Below are positions 1-8,017 of a DNA stretch of 64,000 nucleotides, piece after piece. The translations under genes were made by a program, and so were the position numbers. The stretch is taken from contig WQWM01000001.1 of assembly GCA_009785335.1 (NCBI GenBank), positions 62,001 through 126,000 on the forward strand, in the 5' to 3' direction. Within the stretch, counting starts at the first letter, position 1. Each line of letters starts with the position of its first letter. The notes under the pieces are model-generated. The model saw only the letters and a program-made list of their open reading frames with translations, made no database searches and was not told where the DNA came from. This DNA comes from Oscillospiraceae bacterium. Lineage in GTDB: Bacteria; Bacillota; Clostridia; Oscillospirales; Acutalibacteraceae.

Positions 1-795
1 CAAGGGCTGCTCCAGCACAATCATCGCAAACATCGATGTCCCCGCCGACACATTTCCGCTGTGCGGGGTCACCGCATTGGTTGCGACCATGCCGGTGGCT
101 GCATCGCCTTCGGGCGGGCAAAGCACAATGCCCTCAGGCAGACCAAGCCGTGCTGCGCCGCTTTCACTCAACTTGCCCGCAGATTGCCCGGCTTGCAGCA
201 CACACGGCAGCAATTCACGCAAATCACGCGCAACATAGCCCTGCGCGTTGCACTTCGCTAACATGTCGGCATGGTAATCATCACCTGCCGCATTCAGCGG
301 AAACACACCGCTCGCCTCACCTGCGCCCAGCACTTTTTCACCGCTAAGCTGCCAGTGAATATAGCCCGCCAGCGTGGTGATGAAATCCACCTGCGGCACA
401 TGCGCTTCTTCGTTCAACGCCGCCTGCACCAAATGCGAAATGCTCCAGCGGCGCGGCATGGCAAAGCCAAGCAATTCGCTCAGTTGCTGCGCGGCGGGGG
501 CAGCATTTGTGTTGCGCCAGGTACGAAACGGCACCAGCTGCCGTCCGGCTGCATCAAACGGCAAATAGCCATGCATCATGCCCGAAACACCCATGGCCGC
601 AATATCATCCAACGGTACATTCAACGCGGCTACGCAGGCGCGCATGCCTGCCCAAGCTTCGTCCAAGTCATAACTCCACAGGTCATCAACCAGTTTGTTT
701 TCCCATGCATAGCTCGCGCTGTCAATCACTTTATGCTGTGTGTCAATCACCACCGCTTTGATGCGCGTGGAACCCAGCTCGATGCCCAAAAACAT
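1..795 (-). CDS. FGGY-family carbohydrate kinase (xylulokinase-like), 3' end cut by window
   Basis: The first 265 codons of an ATP-dependent sugar kinase are visible; the reading frame is open to the left edge, so the C-terminal half lies outside. The protein starts with the FGGY phosphate-1 motif GIELGSTRIKAVVID (residues 4-18). GVSGMMHGYL (69-78) and FRTWRN (about 90-95) follow, then GNVSAGTSMFAM near the edge; all are typical of the N-terminal FGGY domain. The ATG at 795 has an AGGAGG-type site just upstream. The family phosphorylates a pentose, hexose or polyol after uptake; the substrate cannot be read from this half. A lipoprotein and a GPH sugar transporter lie upstream on the same strand, which fits a sugar-use locus. 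Confidence 0.9.
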   Translation of the reverse strand, partial: MFLGIELGSTRIKAVVIDTQHKVIDSASYAWENKLVDDLWSYDLDEAWAGMRACVAALNVPLDDIAAMGVSGMMHGYLPFDAAGRQLVPFRTWRNTNAAPAAQQLSELLGFAMPRRWSISHLVQAALNEEAHVPQVDFITTLAGYIHWQLSGEKVLGAGEASGVFPLNAAGDDYHADMLAKCNAQGYVARDLRELLPCVLQAGQSAGKLSESGAARLGLPEGIVLCPPEGDAATGMVATNAVTPHSGNVSAGTSMFAMIVLEQPL

Positions 796-807
796 ATTTC
801 TCCTCCT

Positions 808-838
808 GCAAAACAACCCCCAGCGGCTACACTGAGGG
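808..838 (-). terminator. Rho-independent terminator after the lipoprotein gene
   Basis: On the minus strand CCCTCAG (838-832) pairs with CTGGGGG (823-817) across an 8-nt loop and is followed by TTGTTTTG. It sits in the 68-bp gap between the lipoprotein gene and the FGGY kinase and would end or attenuate transcription between them. Confidence 0.55.
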
Positions 839-863
839 TCGCCAGTTATTTCATTACGCATTG

Positions 864-1919
864 TTACGCCGGCCAGCTTTCACGCCAGTTAAAGTTGTTG
901 AAATCAAACACCGCGTCCATGCGAATCGGATGATCAGTTGTGTCAATGCGTGCGATAGTGCCATGGAAGTTTATCGTGAGACGGCCAACTTTGTATATTT
1001 GCACCGCCTCAAGGGTCACAGGGTCATAAATCGCGCGAATGGTGGAGCCGCTATACTCCATCCACGAGCTGGTGCGCAGGTTCACGCCAAGCGCAGCAAA
1101 TGCGTTGCGAACAATCCTGTTTTCAATCATTTCCAGCACTTCGGCAATCTCCACAACCTCCATGAATGCAGCGATGGCGTTCGGTGCAACAGCAGCACCT
1201 TCGTCAATCGCGCGGGGGTTGCGTGCATCTGCAATGGTGAATTCAATTTGACGCATGCCATCGGGTCGATCTTGCACGCGCAGCGGGCCGCGCACATGGT
1301 CAAGTGTGCCCAAGCTGCCTGCGTTATTCCGCGACACACCAATCCACCGCGCAGTGGAACCTAAGCCGCCCCCCGGGAATCTGCCGCCACCGTCAGGTCG
1401 GCCATGCACGCGACGGTCTGGGTTTGCACGCGCGCGGCTTTCAGGGGTTAGCATGCGGCTGTCTTGGCCTACCAATCTTGTCACAATGGCGGGGAATAAG
1501 TTGTTGCTGCCGCCTTCAAAAAAGCTATCGTCCAGCATCGCCAGCATATCTTCCGGTATCTGGTTGCGGTTGGTGATGCGCTGAAAATTCACCGACGTAT
1601 ACGTGGGCTGGCGGTCTTTGATTTGCTGCATCACCGCGGCATACTCTGCCAAAATGGCGGCATTGCCCACGGGCAGCGGCGGACGGTCATCATCATTGTC
1701 TTCGTCCGCATCAGCGTCTGCGGGCAGCACATCTTCCTCCGGCGCAGTGGTTTCTTCCTCTGGCTCTGTGGTTTCATCAACCGGCTCAGTGTATTCTTCC
1801 GTGTACAATTCGGTGGTGGTTTCGTCGTTGCCATTGTCATAGACCGCTGAGCTGCAAGCGGTGAATAGCATCACCATGGTCATCAGCAGGGCCAACAAGG
1901 CAAGGGGCAGTTTTTTCAT
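864..1919 (-). CDS. Lipoprotein with acidic Thr/Glu linker, function unknown
   Basis: 351 residues. A signal peptide ends in a lipobox (LFTAC, Cys at about residue 22), so the mature protein should be lipid-anchored outside the membrane. A low-complexity linker of Thr, Glu and Asp follows (residues about 25-80), as often seen where a domain is held away from the wall. The rest is a globular domain I do not recognise, with a glycine/arginine-rich stretch near 165-190. The start has a strong GGGAGGAG site. The stop of the upstream GPH transporter gene lies 14 bp away, so the two are probably co-transcribed. It could be a sugar-binding or wall-associated protein, but nothing in the sequence proves this. 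Confidence 0.8.
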   Translation of the reverse strand: MKKLPLALLALLMTMVMLFTACSSAVYDNGNDETTTELYTEEYTEPVDETTEPEEETTAPEEDVLPADADADEDNDDDRPPLPVGNAAILAEYAAVMQQIKDRQPTYTSVNFQRITNRNQIPEDMLAMLDDSFFEGGSNNLFPAIVTRLVGQDSRMLTPESRARANPDRRVHGRPDGGGRFPGGGLGSTARWIGVSRNNAGSLGTLDHVRGPLRVQDRPDGMRQIEFTIADARNPRAIDEGAAVAPNAIAAFMEVVEIAEVLEMIENRIVRNAFAALGVNLRTSSWMEYSGSTIRAIYDPVTLEAVQIYKVGRLTINFHGTIARIDTTDHPIRMDAVFDFNNFNWRESWPA

Positions 1920-1933
1920 GCGAATTCTCCTCC

Positions 1934-3532
1934 CTAACTATCGTCGCGTTGTTCAAATTGCTCTTGGATTTCGCGGGCATATTCTTTTTGCGCTTGCAGC
2001 GCAGCATGGCGGCGTTCGCCCAGTTCAGCGTACATCACTGCACGCTCTTTCTTGCCGATGTTATAGAAAAACTGCGGAATCGTCGCCAGCAACGCGAAGG
2101 ACTGCGGAATTAACGTGGTCATCAGCCAAATGCCATCAGCGGTGTCGGGCGGTTGGTCACCAAAGGCTTCGCCAGTGCGGAAGCCAAACTGGTGCATGAT
2201 AAAATCGGTGAGCGCACGGCCAACAATGCCCATGACTTTTCGCGGCACGCCGCGCAGCATGCCCACCATGGCCTCACTGCGGAACCCATTCTTCCACTCG
2301 CCATAGTCAATGACCTCATTGCGAATTTCATCGGGAATGACCACCGAGGCGCCCCACATCGCTTGACGTGAAAGATCGTAAATCATAAATACGCCAATCA
2401 TCGGCCACAGTCGTGCATACATGCGATAATATCTATACTGCCCACCCGGTGAATACGTGCCGCGCGTGGGTATCATGCCAAAGAAATAAATGAGAATAAG
2501 TATCGGTCGTCCAATGCTGCGCGACACCACCCACAACACCTTCGTGGACATTATCTGGCGAAGCTTGCCGATGTAGGAATAACTAATGGGGTTAAGAATC
2601 GCACCCGGTGCGCCGAAAATCGTGCCGAAGTTGCGGAAGTTCAAAATCGCGCTGGTGTAGGTGCCCATTTGGTCATCCACACGCACGCCTTCCAGCATTT
2701 CGTGCAGCACAATCATCAGCAGCGGCCGGTTGCCCTTGAGCGCACTGAGTGACTCGCGGAACGTTGGCGGTTTTTCTTTCTTTTGAATATTGGCCACACC
2801 AATCACGCGTTCTTTGGATACCGCGGCAAAGTAGACGCCCAGTGCGCCGCTAAGCAGCACCGTGCCAATGCCAAACCCTGCGAACATGCGGCGCATGGCC
2901 ACTTCGCGCGCAGCAAACTGCACAGCGGTTTCAGCCGGACGGCGTGAAATCACGTCGGCGATAATATCACGCAGCAGGTTAATGGGGCCACTGCCAGTGG
3001 AGAAAAACCGTGCCTTCACAATCAACGAAAGCCGTTCCTCGGGGTCTGCGGTGATGTTGGCGATCATGCCCACGGTGGCAATGTTCCACAGCGTGTCGGC
3101 CAAGTCGTTCATGATGCGCAGCACGATCCAAAACAGCAATTTAGTCAGCAATGCGCCTTGTGGGTCATAAACTTCCCAAAAAAACACTGGCAACATCGCC
3201 ATCGCCACAGACATCACTGGCGCGTAAATGGAAAACACCAGCAGCAGCGGCCGAAACTTGCCCCAGCGTGTGCGAATTTTCTCCACCAGTGTGGCCAGAA
3301 AAATGTCACTAAAAATGTCACCAACGGCCACAACAACGCCACCTTGCGCCTGTCGTGCCCGGTTAATATTTAAAATGCGGTCCAGCCATTCCTGGTGGTT
3401 GCCAATGCGAAACGGCATGCCGTTTGCCGATTCAAACGCCACCAAGCCGATGGTTTCTTTCAAGCTCACGGTGCGGCGAAACTTGGATGGCCCGGATTGC
3501 TCATCTGCGGTTTGCACGGTTTTTTCGTCCAT
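1934..3532 (-). CDS. GPH-family (MelB-like) sugar:cation symporter
   Basis: 532 residues with about 12 hydrophobic segments. The N-terminal half holds a GPH loop signature, VEKIRTRWGKFRPLLLVF, close to the family motif between TM2 and TM3. The usual Asp-rich TM2 region reads as VVVAVGDIFSDIFLA. The family couples uptake of glycosides or uronides to Na+ or H+. ATG at 3532 with an AAGGGG site. The lipoprotein gene follows 14 bp downstream and a sugar kinase after that. A second member of the family is encoded at 50398-51984. Substrate unknown. Confidence 0.85.
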   Translation of the reverse strand: MDEKTVQTADEQSGPSKFRRTVSLKETIGLVAFESANGMPFRIGNHQEWLDRILNINRARQAQGGVVVAVGDIFSDIFLATLVEKIRTRWGKFRPLLLVFSIYAPVMSVAMAMLPVFFWEVYDPQGALLTKLLFWIVLRIMNDLADTLWNIATVGMIANITADPEERLSLIVKARFFSTGSGPINLLRDIIADVISRRPAETAVQFAAREVAMRRMFAGFGIGTVLLSGALGVYFAAVSKERVIGVANIQKKEKPPTFRESLSALKGNRPLLMIVLHEMLEGVRVDDQMGTYTSAILNFRNFGTIFGAPGAILNPISYSYIGKLRQIMSTKVLWVVSRSIGRPILILIYFFGMIPTRGTYSPGGQYRYYRMYARLWPMIGVFMIYDLSRQAMWGASVVIPDEIRNEVIDYGEWKNGFRSEAMVGMLRGVPRKVMGIVGRALTDFIMHQFGFRTGEAFGDQPPDTADGIWLMTTLIPQSFALLATIPQFFYNIGKKERAVMYAELGERRHAALQAQKEYAREIQEQFEQRDDS

Positions 3533-3585
3533 GTATGTTACCCCTTCTTCATCATGATGGGCACAATCTATGTTTATGCTATTCT

Positions 3586-3613
3586 ATTTTAACATATTTG
3601 ACGAAAATTGCAA
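3586..3613 (-). promoter_or_regulatory. Promoter of the GPH transporter gene
   Basis: On the minus strand TTGCAA (3613-3608), a 16-bp spacer and TAAAAT (3591-3586), with TG just upstream of the -10 box. It lies about 55 bp before the ATG at 3532. Confidence 0.5.
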
Positions 3614-3667
3614 GTGTTTTTTTGTATTTATATCAAAAGCTTGTTTCTGCGGGCATCGAGGTCTGTT

Positions 3668-4285
3668 TCAAGCTGCATGCGCAAAAAGCGTTGCGTTTGC
3701 GCGAACGTATGCGGCAAGACAAGTGTCAATTTCTTTGCTGCAAGCAACGTCAAACTTCTTGTCAAGTTCACGCTCGCGTTCTTCTGTCTCAGTTGTATCT
3801 TCATAATCGAGTAGACAATCGCCATTTTCGTCATACATTTGCGCAAAGAACGCCTCAGCCTGTGCAAAAACTTCAGCCGCCTCGTGCATACCCACCACCG
3901 CGTAGCCCGCCTTGGCAGCAGGAATATATTCGCGCATATCCGCAAAAATATGACTTAATCCGCCATTCATCGCGCAATTGTATACGGTGGAACAAGCTGC
4001 GACATATTGGCACGGCTTGGGCGCGGTGTGAAACACATCTCCAAGATACGTTTTATCCACCCACAAACCTGCTTGAATCACCAATGCATTGTCTGTCACG
4101 CTGGGGATGTTTTCGGCATTGAAGCTGCGTTGCATTTCTTCGAATTTTTGCATGTTTTTGATTATCTCATCCTGCATTTTGGGGCTCAAGATTGAGTTGC
4201 GTATCATCTCTGGAGTCAAGACAGGCTTGTGCTGCAATTCAGGATTCAATAAGCTTGAATTTGGTTTTTTGCGTTTCCAAAACAT
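3668..4285 (-). CDS. DMP19-like (DUF4375-type) protein
   Basis: 205 residues from the ATG at 4285. An ATG two codons upstream (4291) is only one base from the AGGAGG, so the one at 4285, eight bases away, is the better start. The core STVYNCAMNGGLSHIF resembles the 'YN.xxNGGFxQFF' signature of DMP19/DUF4375 proteins, which are widespread and poorly understood. The N-terminus is charged and helical; the C-terminus is acidic. The queG stop (4290-4288) lies 2 bp before this start, so this is the last gene of the operon that begins at 7922. No signal peptide or membrane segment. The family assignment rests on one motif. Confidence 0.7.
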   Translation of the reverse strand: MFWKRKKPNSSLLNPELQHKPVLTPEMIRNSILSPKMQDEIIKNMQKFEEMQRSFNAENIPSVTDNALVIQAGLWVDKTYLGDVFHTAPKPCQYVAACSTVYNCAMNGGLSHIFADMREYIPAAKAGYAVVGMHEAAEVFAQAEAFFAQMYDENGDCLLDYEDTTETEERERELDKKFDVACSKEIDTCLAAYVRANATLFAHAA

Positions 4286-4287
4286 AG

Positions 4288-5076
4288 TCATTCCTCCTGC
4301 AAATTATCAACATTCCTGCCCAGAATTTTCTGCCCGCGCCATGCATATGCACGGTCTTCAATGGGCGTGGTGTGCGTCAGTTGGGCGATTGCACCCTGCA
4401 AAAACTCGGGCAGCGGTGCGATTTTTGCTTTGCGGTTGTGCGGGCACACCTGCTGGCAGATATCACAACCCCACGCACTATGCATGGCGCGCAGTTGCGC
4501 GGCGGCTGTGTCACTTGGCGGCTCTTTGCGCTGCGAAATGTAGGACAAACACTGCGTGCGATCGAACTGCTCGCCGCCCAATGCATTCGCCGGGCAAGCT
4601 TTGATGCAACGATTGCAGTCTCCACAATTCAGCATTAAGCATTTAGCATTTTGCATTATCGGCAGTTGCGCAGTCGTGACGATTTCGCCCAGCACCACCC
4701 AGCTGCCATATTCTTCGGTAATCAGCAGATTGTGCCGCCCGCGCACACCCAAACCGGCATGCTCCGCCAGTGCAACCTCCGGCAGCGGCGAGTGATCACA
4801 GTAATGCACGAACTCGTCGTTGGGATAAGATTCACGCAACACGACGCAAGCTTGCTCCAGCCGCGCGGCAACCACTTGGTGGTAGTCTCGCACCACAGCA
4901 TAGCGCGCGATGTTGCGATTAGCGTAATATTCTTCAGGCAACAAATACGGAAACGCCGCCACAATCACCGAACGCGGGTTTTGAGGCAGCGTCTTGCGTG
5001 TGGGCAAAAACGGCATATCATATGGAAAATCACAGACCGTCCACAGCGGCAATAACTCGTTAAGCCTATCTTGCAT
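4288..5076 (-). CDS. queG: Epoxyqueuosine reductase-like iron-sulfur protein
   Basis: 262 residues. The last step of queuosine synthesis reduces epoxyqueuosine in tRNA anticodon position 34, using a cobalamin and two 4Fe-4S clusters. The C-terminal half has both ligand sets: CGDCNRCIKACP and CDICQQVCPHN. The N-terminal half has the family's substrate domain (HYCDHSPLPEVALAEHAGLG). At 262 residues it is shorter than many QueG proteins (about 300-380), as in Clostridia. The ATG at 5076 is preferred over an upstream one at 5133 because GGGGGA sits right in front of it, one base after the stop of the nucleotidyltransferase gene. Translational coupling with its neighbours is likely. Confidence 0.85.
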   Translation of the reverse strand: MQDRLNELLPLWTVCDFPYDMPFLPTRKTLPQNPRSVIVAAFPYLLPEEYYANRNIARYAVVRDYHQVVAARLEQACVVLRESYPNDEFVHYCDHSPLPEVALAEHAGLGVRGRHNLLITEEYGSWVVLGEIVTTAQLPIMQNAKCLMLNCGDCNRCIKACPANALGGEQFDRTQCLSYISQRKEPPSDTAAAQLRAMHSAWGCDICQQVCPHNRKAKIAPLPEFLQGAIAQLTHTTPIEDRAYAWRGQKILGRNVDNLQEE

Positions 5077-5077
5077 A

Positions 5078-5368
5078 TTATCCCCCAAACATAACCACAC
5101 CAACGTTGTCGATGTGCTCGCGTAATGCCGCATGGGTAATGTGTGTATATTGCACTACATCAAATGAGTAGGGCATGGGTAATTCTTCCAAATCATCTTT
5201 GAGCTTGCCCAAATTCAGTTTGTTTCCCCACACGGCAAGGTCAATGTCCGAGTTGTTTCGCCATGTGCCTTTGGCACGCGAACCAAACACAACCGCCTTG
5301 CACACCCCCGCCTGATTTAACGTGGTGCAAATCAGTTCAATTTGCGCACAAGACAGCCCGAACTTCAT
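5078..5368 (-). CDS. MNT-type minimal nucleotidyltransferase (MntA-like antitoxin)
   Basis: 96 residues, a bare Pol-beta nucleotidyltransferase fold. The catalytic signature GSRAKG (29-34) ... SDIDLAVW (about 40-47) is complete, with both metal-binding aspartates (D41, D43). Its ATG overlaps the stop of the HEPN gene (ATGA), so the two are co-translated. In characterised MNT-HEPN modules such as MntA-HepT, the MNT protein adds AMP to the HEPN RNase and silences it. Here the pair may be a toxin-antitoxin unit, or an HI0073/HI0074-type module of uncertain role. It is embedded in a housekeeping operon rather than standing alone. Confidence 0.85.
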   Translation of the reverse strand: MKFGLSCAQIELICTTLNQAGVCKAVVFGSRAKGTWRNNSDIDLAVWGNKLNLGKLKDDLEELPMPYSFDVVQYTHITHAALREHIDNVGVVMFGG

Positions 5369-5775
5369 ACCATTTTCCTTTCAAGCGTAGCGCGAAGTTG
5401 TGCTAGGGCAGGTTCAAACTCTTGCTTGATTTGTAAAAAAATCGTCTTGAATGTATTTTCATCATACTTATGCGCCATCAAATTGCGTGCTTGCAACATG
5501 TCGATAAACAACTGACCATTTTCAATGATGTTTGCTGCAAAAGCTTCTTTCACTACGGTGCGCGGCGTGGGCTGCACGTGAATTCCTTCATGCTCCATCA
5601 AATCACGCATGGTTTTCCAAGCCAAATCAAACGCAACCTCAAACCGATGAATAAAACCTTCCCGAATAATCGCAGGCGTGTTATGCACCTCATATTGGTT
5701 AAGTTCAGATAGCAATGCGCAGGCCTTTGAAAAATTTTCAAAGCGCTGTTGCCATCGAATATCCTGACTAGGCAT
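5365..5775 (-). CDS. HEPN-domain protein, HI0074/HepT-like (nucleotidyltransferase substrate-binding family)
   Basis: 136 residues from the ATG at 5775, chosen because GAAAGGAG precedes it; the frame extends 16 codons further upstream without a site. All-helical. It has the HEPN RNase signature R-x4-H as RNLMAH (R97, H102) next to HKYDE. The sequence FEVAFDLAWKTMRDLMEHEG is characteristic of the NTase_sub_bind (HI0074) family. HEPN proteins with an intact R-x4-H are often metal-independent RNases and toxins. It lies just upstream of its MNT partner with a 4-bp overlap. Confidence 0.85.
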   Translation of the reverse strand: MPSQDIRWQQRFENFSKACALLSELNQYEVHNTPAIIREGFIHRFEVAFDLAWKTMRDLMEHEGIHVQPTPRTVVKEAFAANIIENGQLFIDMLQARNLMAHKYDENTFKTIFLQIKQEFEPALAQLRATLERKMV

Positions 5776-5794
5776 ATACGAACTCCTTTCAAGG

Positions 5795-6778
5795 TCATCC
5801 CGCAAGTGAAAGTGCCAGTGCAATCATCGTTGGCATGGTGATAATCGAAACCAAACTGATGAGCGAAACCACCTGCGCGGCATAGCCCGCGTCGCGATCA
5901 TGCAGGGCGGCAAACACCACGGTGTTGTTCGCGCTGGGTGCCGCAGCGGGGATCATCAGCGCATGCACTAAGGTGCGATCGGCACGCAGGGCAAGCAGCG
6001 CAGTTAACACAATGGACGGCGTGATGAATAGTTTAATCAGCCCAGTGAGCAACACTTTTTTGTTGCGCAGCATGCTGTTGAAGCGCGTGCGCGAAAGAAA
6101 CGTGCCGAACATTAGCATGGCCAGGGGGGTGTTCATTCTGGCGATGGTATCAATGGGCCAGCGCACAAGCTCGGGCACGGGCACGCGAAACAAAAAAAGC
6201 GGGAATCCCACCAGCACCGCAAGCGTGGCGGCATTGAACAACAGCTTTTTCCATTCGAAGCGTGCAATCCCCTGATTCCTGTCCCCTGCTTGCGGATTTC
6301 TGACCGCTGCGCCGCTCATCACAAACATGCCGTGTGTGAAGGCAAACATTGAAAACGTGAGCACCACGATGGACACATAAAACACGCCAATATCACCCAC
6401 CATGGCCTGCGCAAGCGGCAGACCCATGTAGCCATTGTTACCGTAGATGCTGCCGTAGTGCAAAATGGGGTCGGTGTCGGGATTTTTCTTGCCGCGAAAG
6501 GCATGCCAAGATATCGCAATGCCAAGCCCATGCAGCAGCAATCCGCCAAGCAATGCTATGCCCAGATTACGCAAAATCTCGGGGCTATATTCCATCACCA
6601 AAAATGAGCGAATAATGATACACGGTGCCACCACATACATCAGCAGCTGCGCGCAGCGCTTGGCAACATTTTCGGGAAACCATTTCATGCGTTCAGCCAG
6701 CACCCCCACCGCAACGATGAGATACAGCATTATCAGCTGCCGCAGCACAATGAGCGCATTTTGCAGGAAATAGGACAT
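5795..6778 (-). CDS. AEC-family (auxin efflux carrier-like) transporter
   Basis: 327 residues, about 10 membrane segments. It has the central GNNGYMGLPLAQAMVG motif and the C-terminal PAAAPSANNTVVFA motif of the AEC/BASS-like fold. In bacteria these proteins export or import organic acids such as malate or malonate; the substrate here is unknown. The ATG at 6778 lies 4 bp after the stop of the repeat-tailed membrane protein gene, with a GAGGAA site inside that gene's last codons. Second gene of the 7922-3668 operon. Confidence 0.85.
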   Translation of the reverse strand: MSYFLQNALIVLRQLIMLYLIVAVGVLAERMKWFPENVAKRCAQLLMYVVAPCIIIRSFLVMEYSPEILRNLGIALLGGLLLHGLGIAISWHAFRGKKNPDTDPILHYGSIYGNNGYMGLPLAQAMVGDIGVFYVSIVVLTFSMFAFTHGMFVMSGAAVRNPQAGDRNQGIARFEWKKLLFNAATLAVLVGFPLFLFRVPVPELVRWPIDTIARMNTPLAMLMFGTFLSRTRFNSMLRNKKVLLTGLIKLFITPSIVLTALLALRADRTLVHALMIPAAAPSANNTVVFAALHDRDAGYAAQVVSLISLVSIITMPTMIALALSLAG

Positions 6779-6782
6779 GGGT

Positions 6783-7922
6783 TTAGACTTCCTCGATGCT
6801 TACTTGCTCTTCAAATCGCGGAGCTTCTGCTGCTGCGGGGGTTTCTTCGGGCTGGGGTTCATCCGCAGGTTGAGATTCTTCGGGTGCAGGTTCATTCGTG
6901 GCTTCGGTGGTTTCTTCGGGCTGGGGTTCATCCGCAGGTTGAGATTCTTCGGGTGCAGGTTCATTCGTGGCTTCGGAGGATTCTTCTATTGCACTATCTT
7001 CTGTCGGTTGAGTTTCGGTCGGGGTTTCGTCCGTCGCTTCAGCTATCTCATCTGTTGCTTCTTCTACGGTTTCATCTTCCTGTGCTTTGGCGCAAATGCG
7101 GGTGAGCATAAACACACCAATAAACACTGCCACGCCAAGATCGGCCAAGTTAAGCACAGCGTCTTGTGCAGGCAACACATTGGTGATTGGCGTCGCAACC
7201 ATGCGCGGCAAAAACGCCAGTAGCAATAATACCGCTGCGGGCAAGCCCACTGTCATCAGACGCCACAATTTTTTCTCGGCGTTCACGCCGCTCATCACTT
7301 GTGCCGCTGCCATGAAAAAGATTAACAGCAACACCATGGACATGATGTTTATAAACAAATCCGACACGCGCAGGTAGGAAATCGTGCGTGAAAAATGTCC
7401 CAACAGGCGGCCGATTCCCCACAGCAGAGGCATCAGCGTAAGCACACGGTTGAGATATATATTGCTGGCGGGGAAAAGATTCACCAACCCCAAGTTAACA
7501 AAAAACACCACAACGCCCAACCCAGCGATGCCCTCCAACAACACTGCGAAAAACATGGCTGCACCTGGGGTGTCTGCAGCGAAAGCTTGCAGCAGCGCCA
7601 GCACGCAACTGATGAGCACGCAAAGTGCCGCAACCAAGCTAACATAGCCTTCGGTTTTGCGCGTGCGGCGAGTTAGGTCAACATCAATCGCTTTGTGCGT
7701 CAGCAATGCAACCGCCAACGATGCCACCAATGGCAGTGCCATGAACACATACAGCACGATGATGCTGGGGTGGCCTGAATCAAACCAAAAGCCGGTATAG
7801 TCCTCCACCAAAAACAACTGCTGCCAAATGCGCACAGGCAAAGCAACGGCCAAGCCCGCAGCGGCGGCAATCAAAAGCCACAGGCGCGGGTTTTGGGCAA
7901 GGCGATTTTTTATGTTTTGCAT
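6783..7922 (-). CDS. Multi-pass membrane protein with acidic Pro/Glu repeat tail, unknown
   Basis: 379 residues. The first about 285 form roughly eight membrane segments of no family I recognise. The last about 95 residues are soluble, acidic and rich in Pro, Glu, Thr and Ala. They contain two consecutive copies of a 23-residue unit (ATNEPAPEESQPADEPQPEE...), encoded by a 69-bp direct repeat. The tail is probably disordered and cytoplasmic. First gene of a six-gene operon, with its own promoter at 7964-7992. It may be a structural or scaffolding membrane protein. Confidence 0.75.
   Translation of the reverse strand: MQNIKNRLAQNPRLWLLIAAAAGLAVALPVRIWQQLFLVEDYTGFWFDSGHPSIIVLYVFMALPLVASLAVALLTHKAIDVDLTRRTRKTEGYVSLVAALCVLISCVLALLQAFAADTPGAAMFFAVLLEGIAGLGVVVFFVNLGLVNLFPASNIYLNRVLTLMPLLWGIGRLLGHFSRTISYLRVSDLFINIMSMVLLLIFFMAAAQVMSGVNAEKKLWRLMTVGLPAAVLLLLAFLPRMVATPITNVLPAQDAVLNLADLGVAVFIGVFMLTRICAKAQEDETVEEATDEIAEATDETPTETQPTEDSAIEESSEATNEPAPEESQPADEPQPEETTEATNEPAPEESQPADEPQPEETPAAAEAPRFEEQVSIEEV
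6841..6977 (-). repeat. Tandem 69-bp direct repeat inside the membrane-protein gene
   Basis: Two adjacent copies (from 6841 and 6910), identical except at their last bases. 69 bp is 23 codons, so copy-number change would keep the frame and only lengthen or shorten the acidic tail. Confidence 0.9.
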
Positions 7923-7963
7923 GATATCATCTCACTTTTGCATATAATAGAACCCAGACTATC

Positions 7964-7992
7964 ATTATACCTGTTTTTGCGGGAAAAGTCAA
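7964..7992 (-). promoter_or_regulatory. Promoter of the 7922-3668 operon
   Basis: TTGACT (7992-7987), 17-bp spacer, TATAAT (7969-7964) on the minus strand, about 42 bp before the ATG at 7922. Confidence 0.8.
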
Positions 7993-8017
7993 GTGTGAAT
8001 ATAACGAGGGAAGATTG

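Noticed and set aside
271-933. Plus-strand ORF of 220 codons at the left end
   Set aside because: It is the antisense shadow of the FGGY kinase, whose minus-strand frame shows clear family motifs and a good start site.
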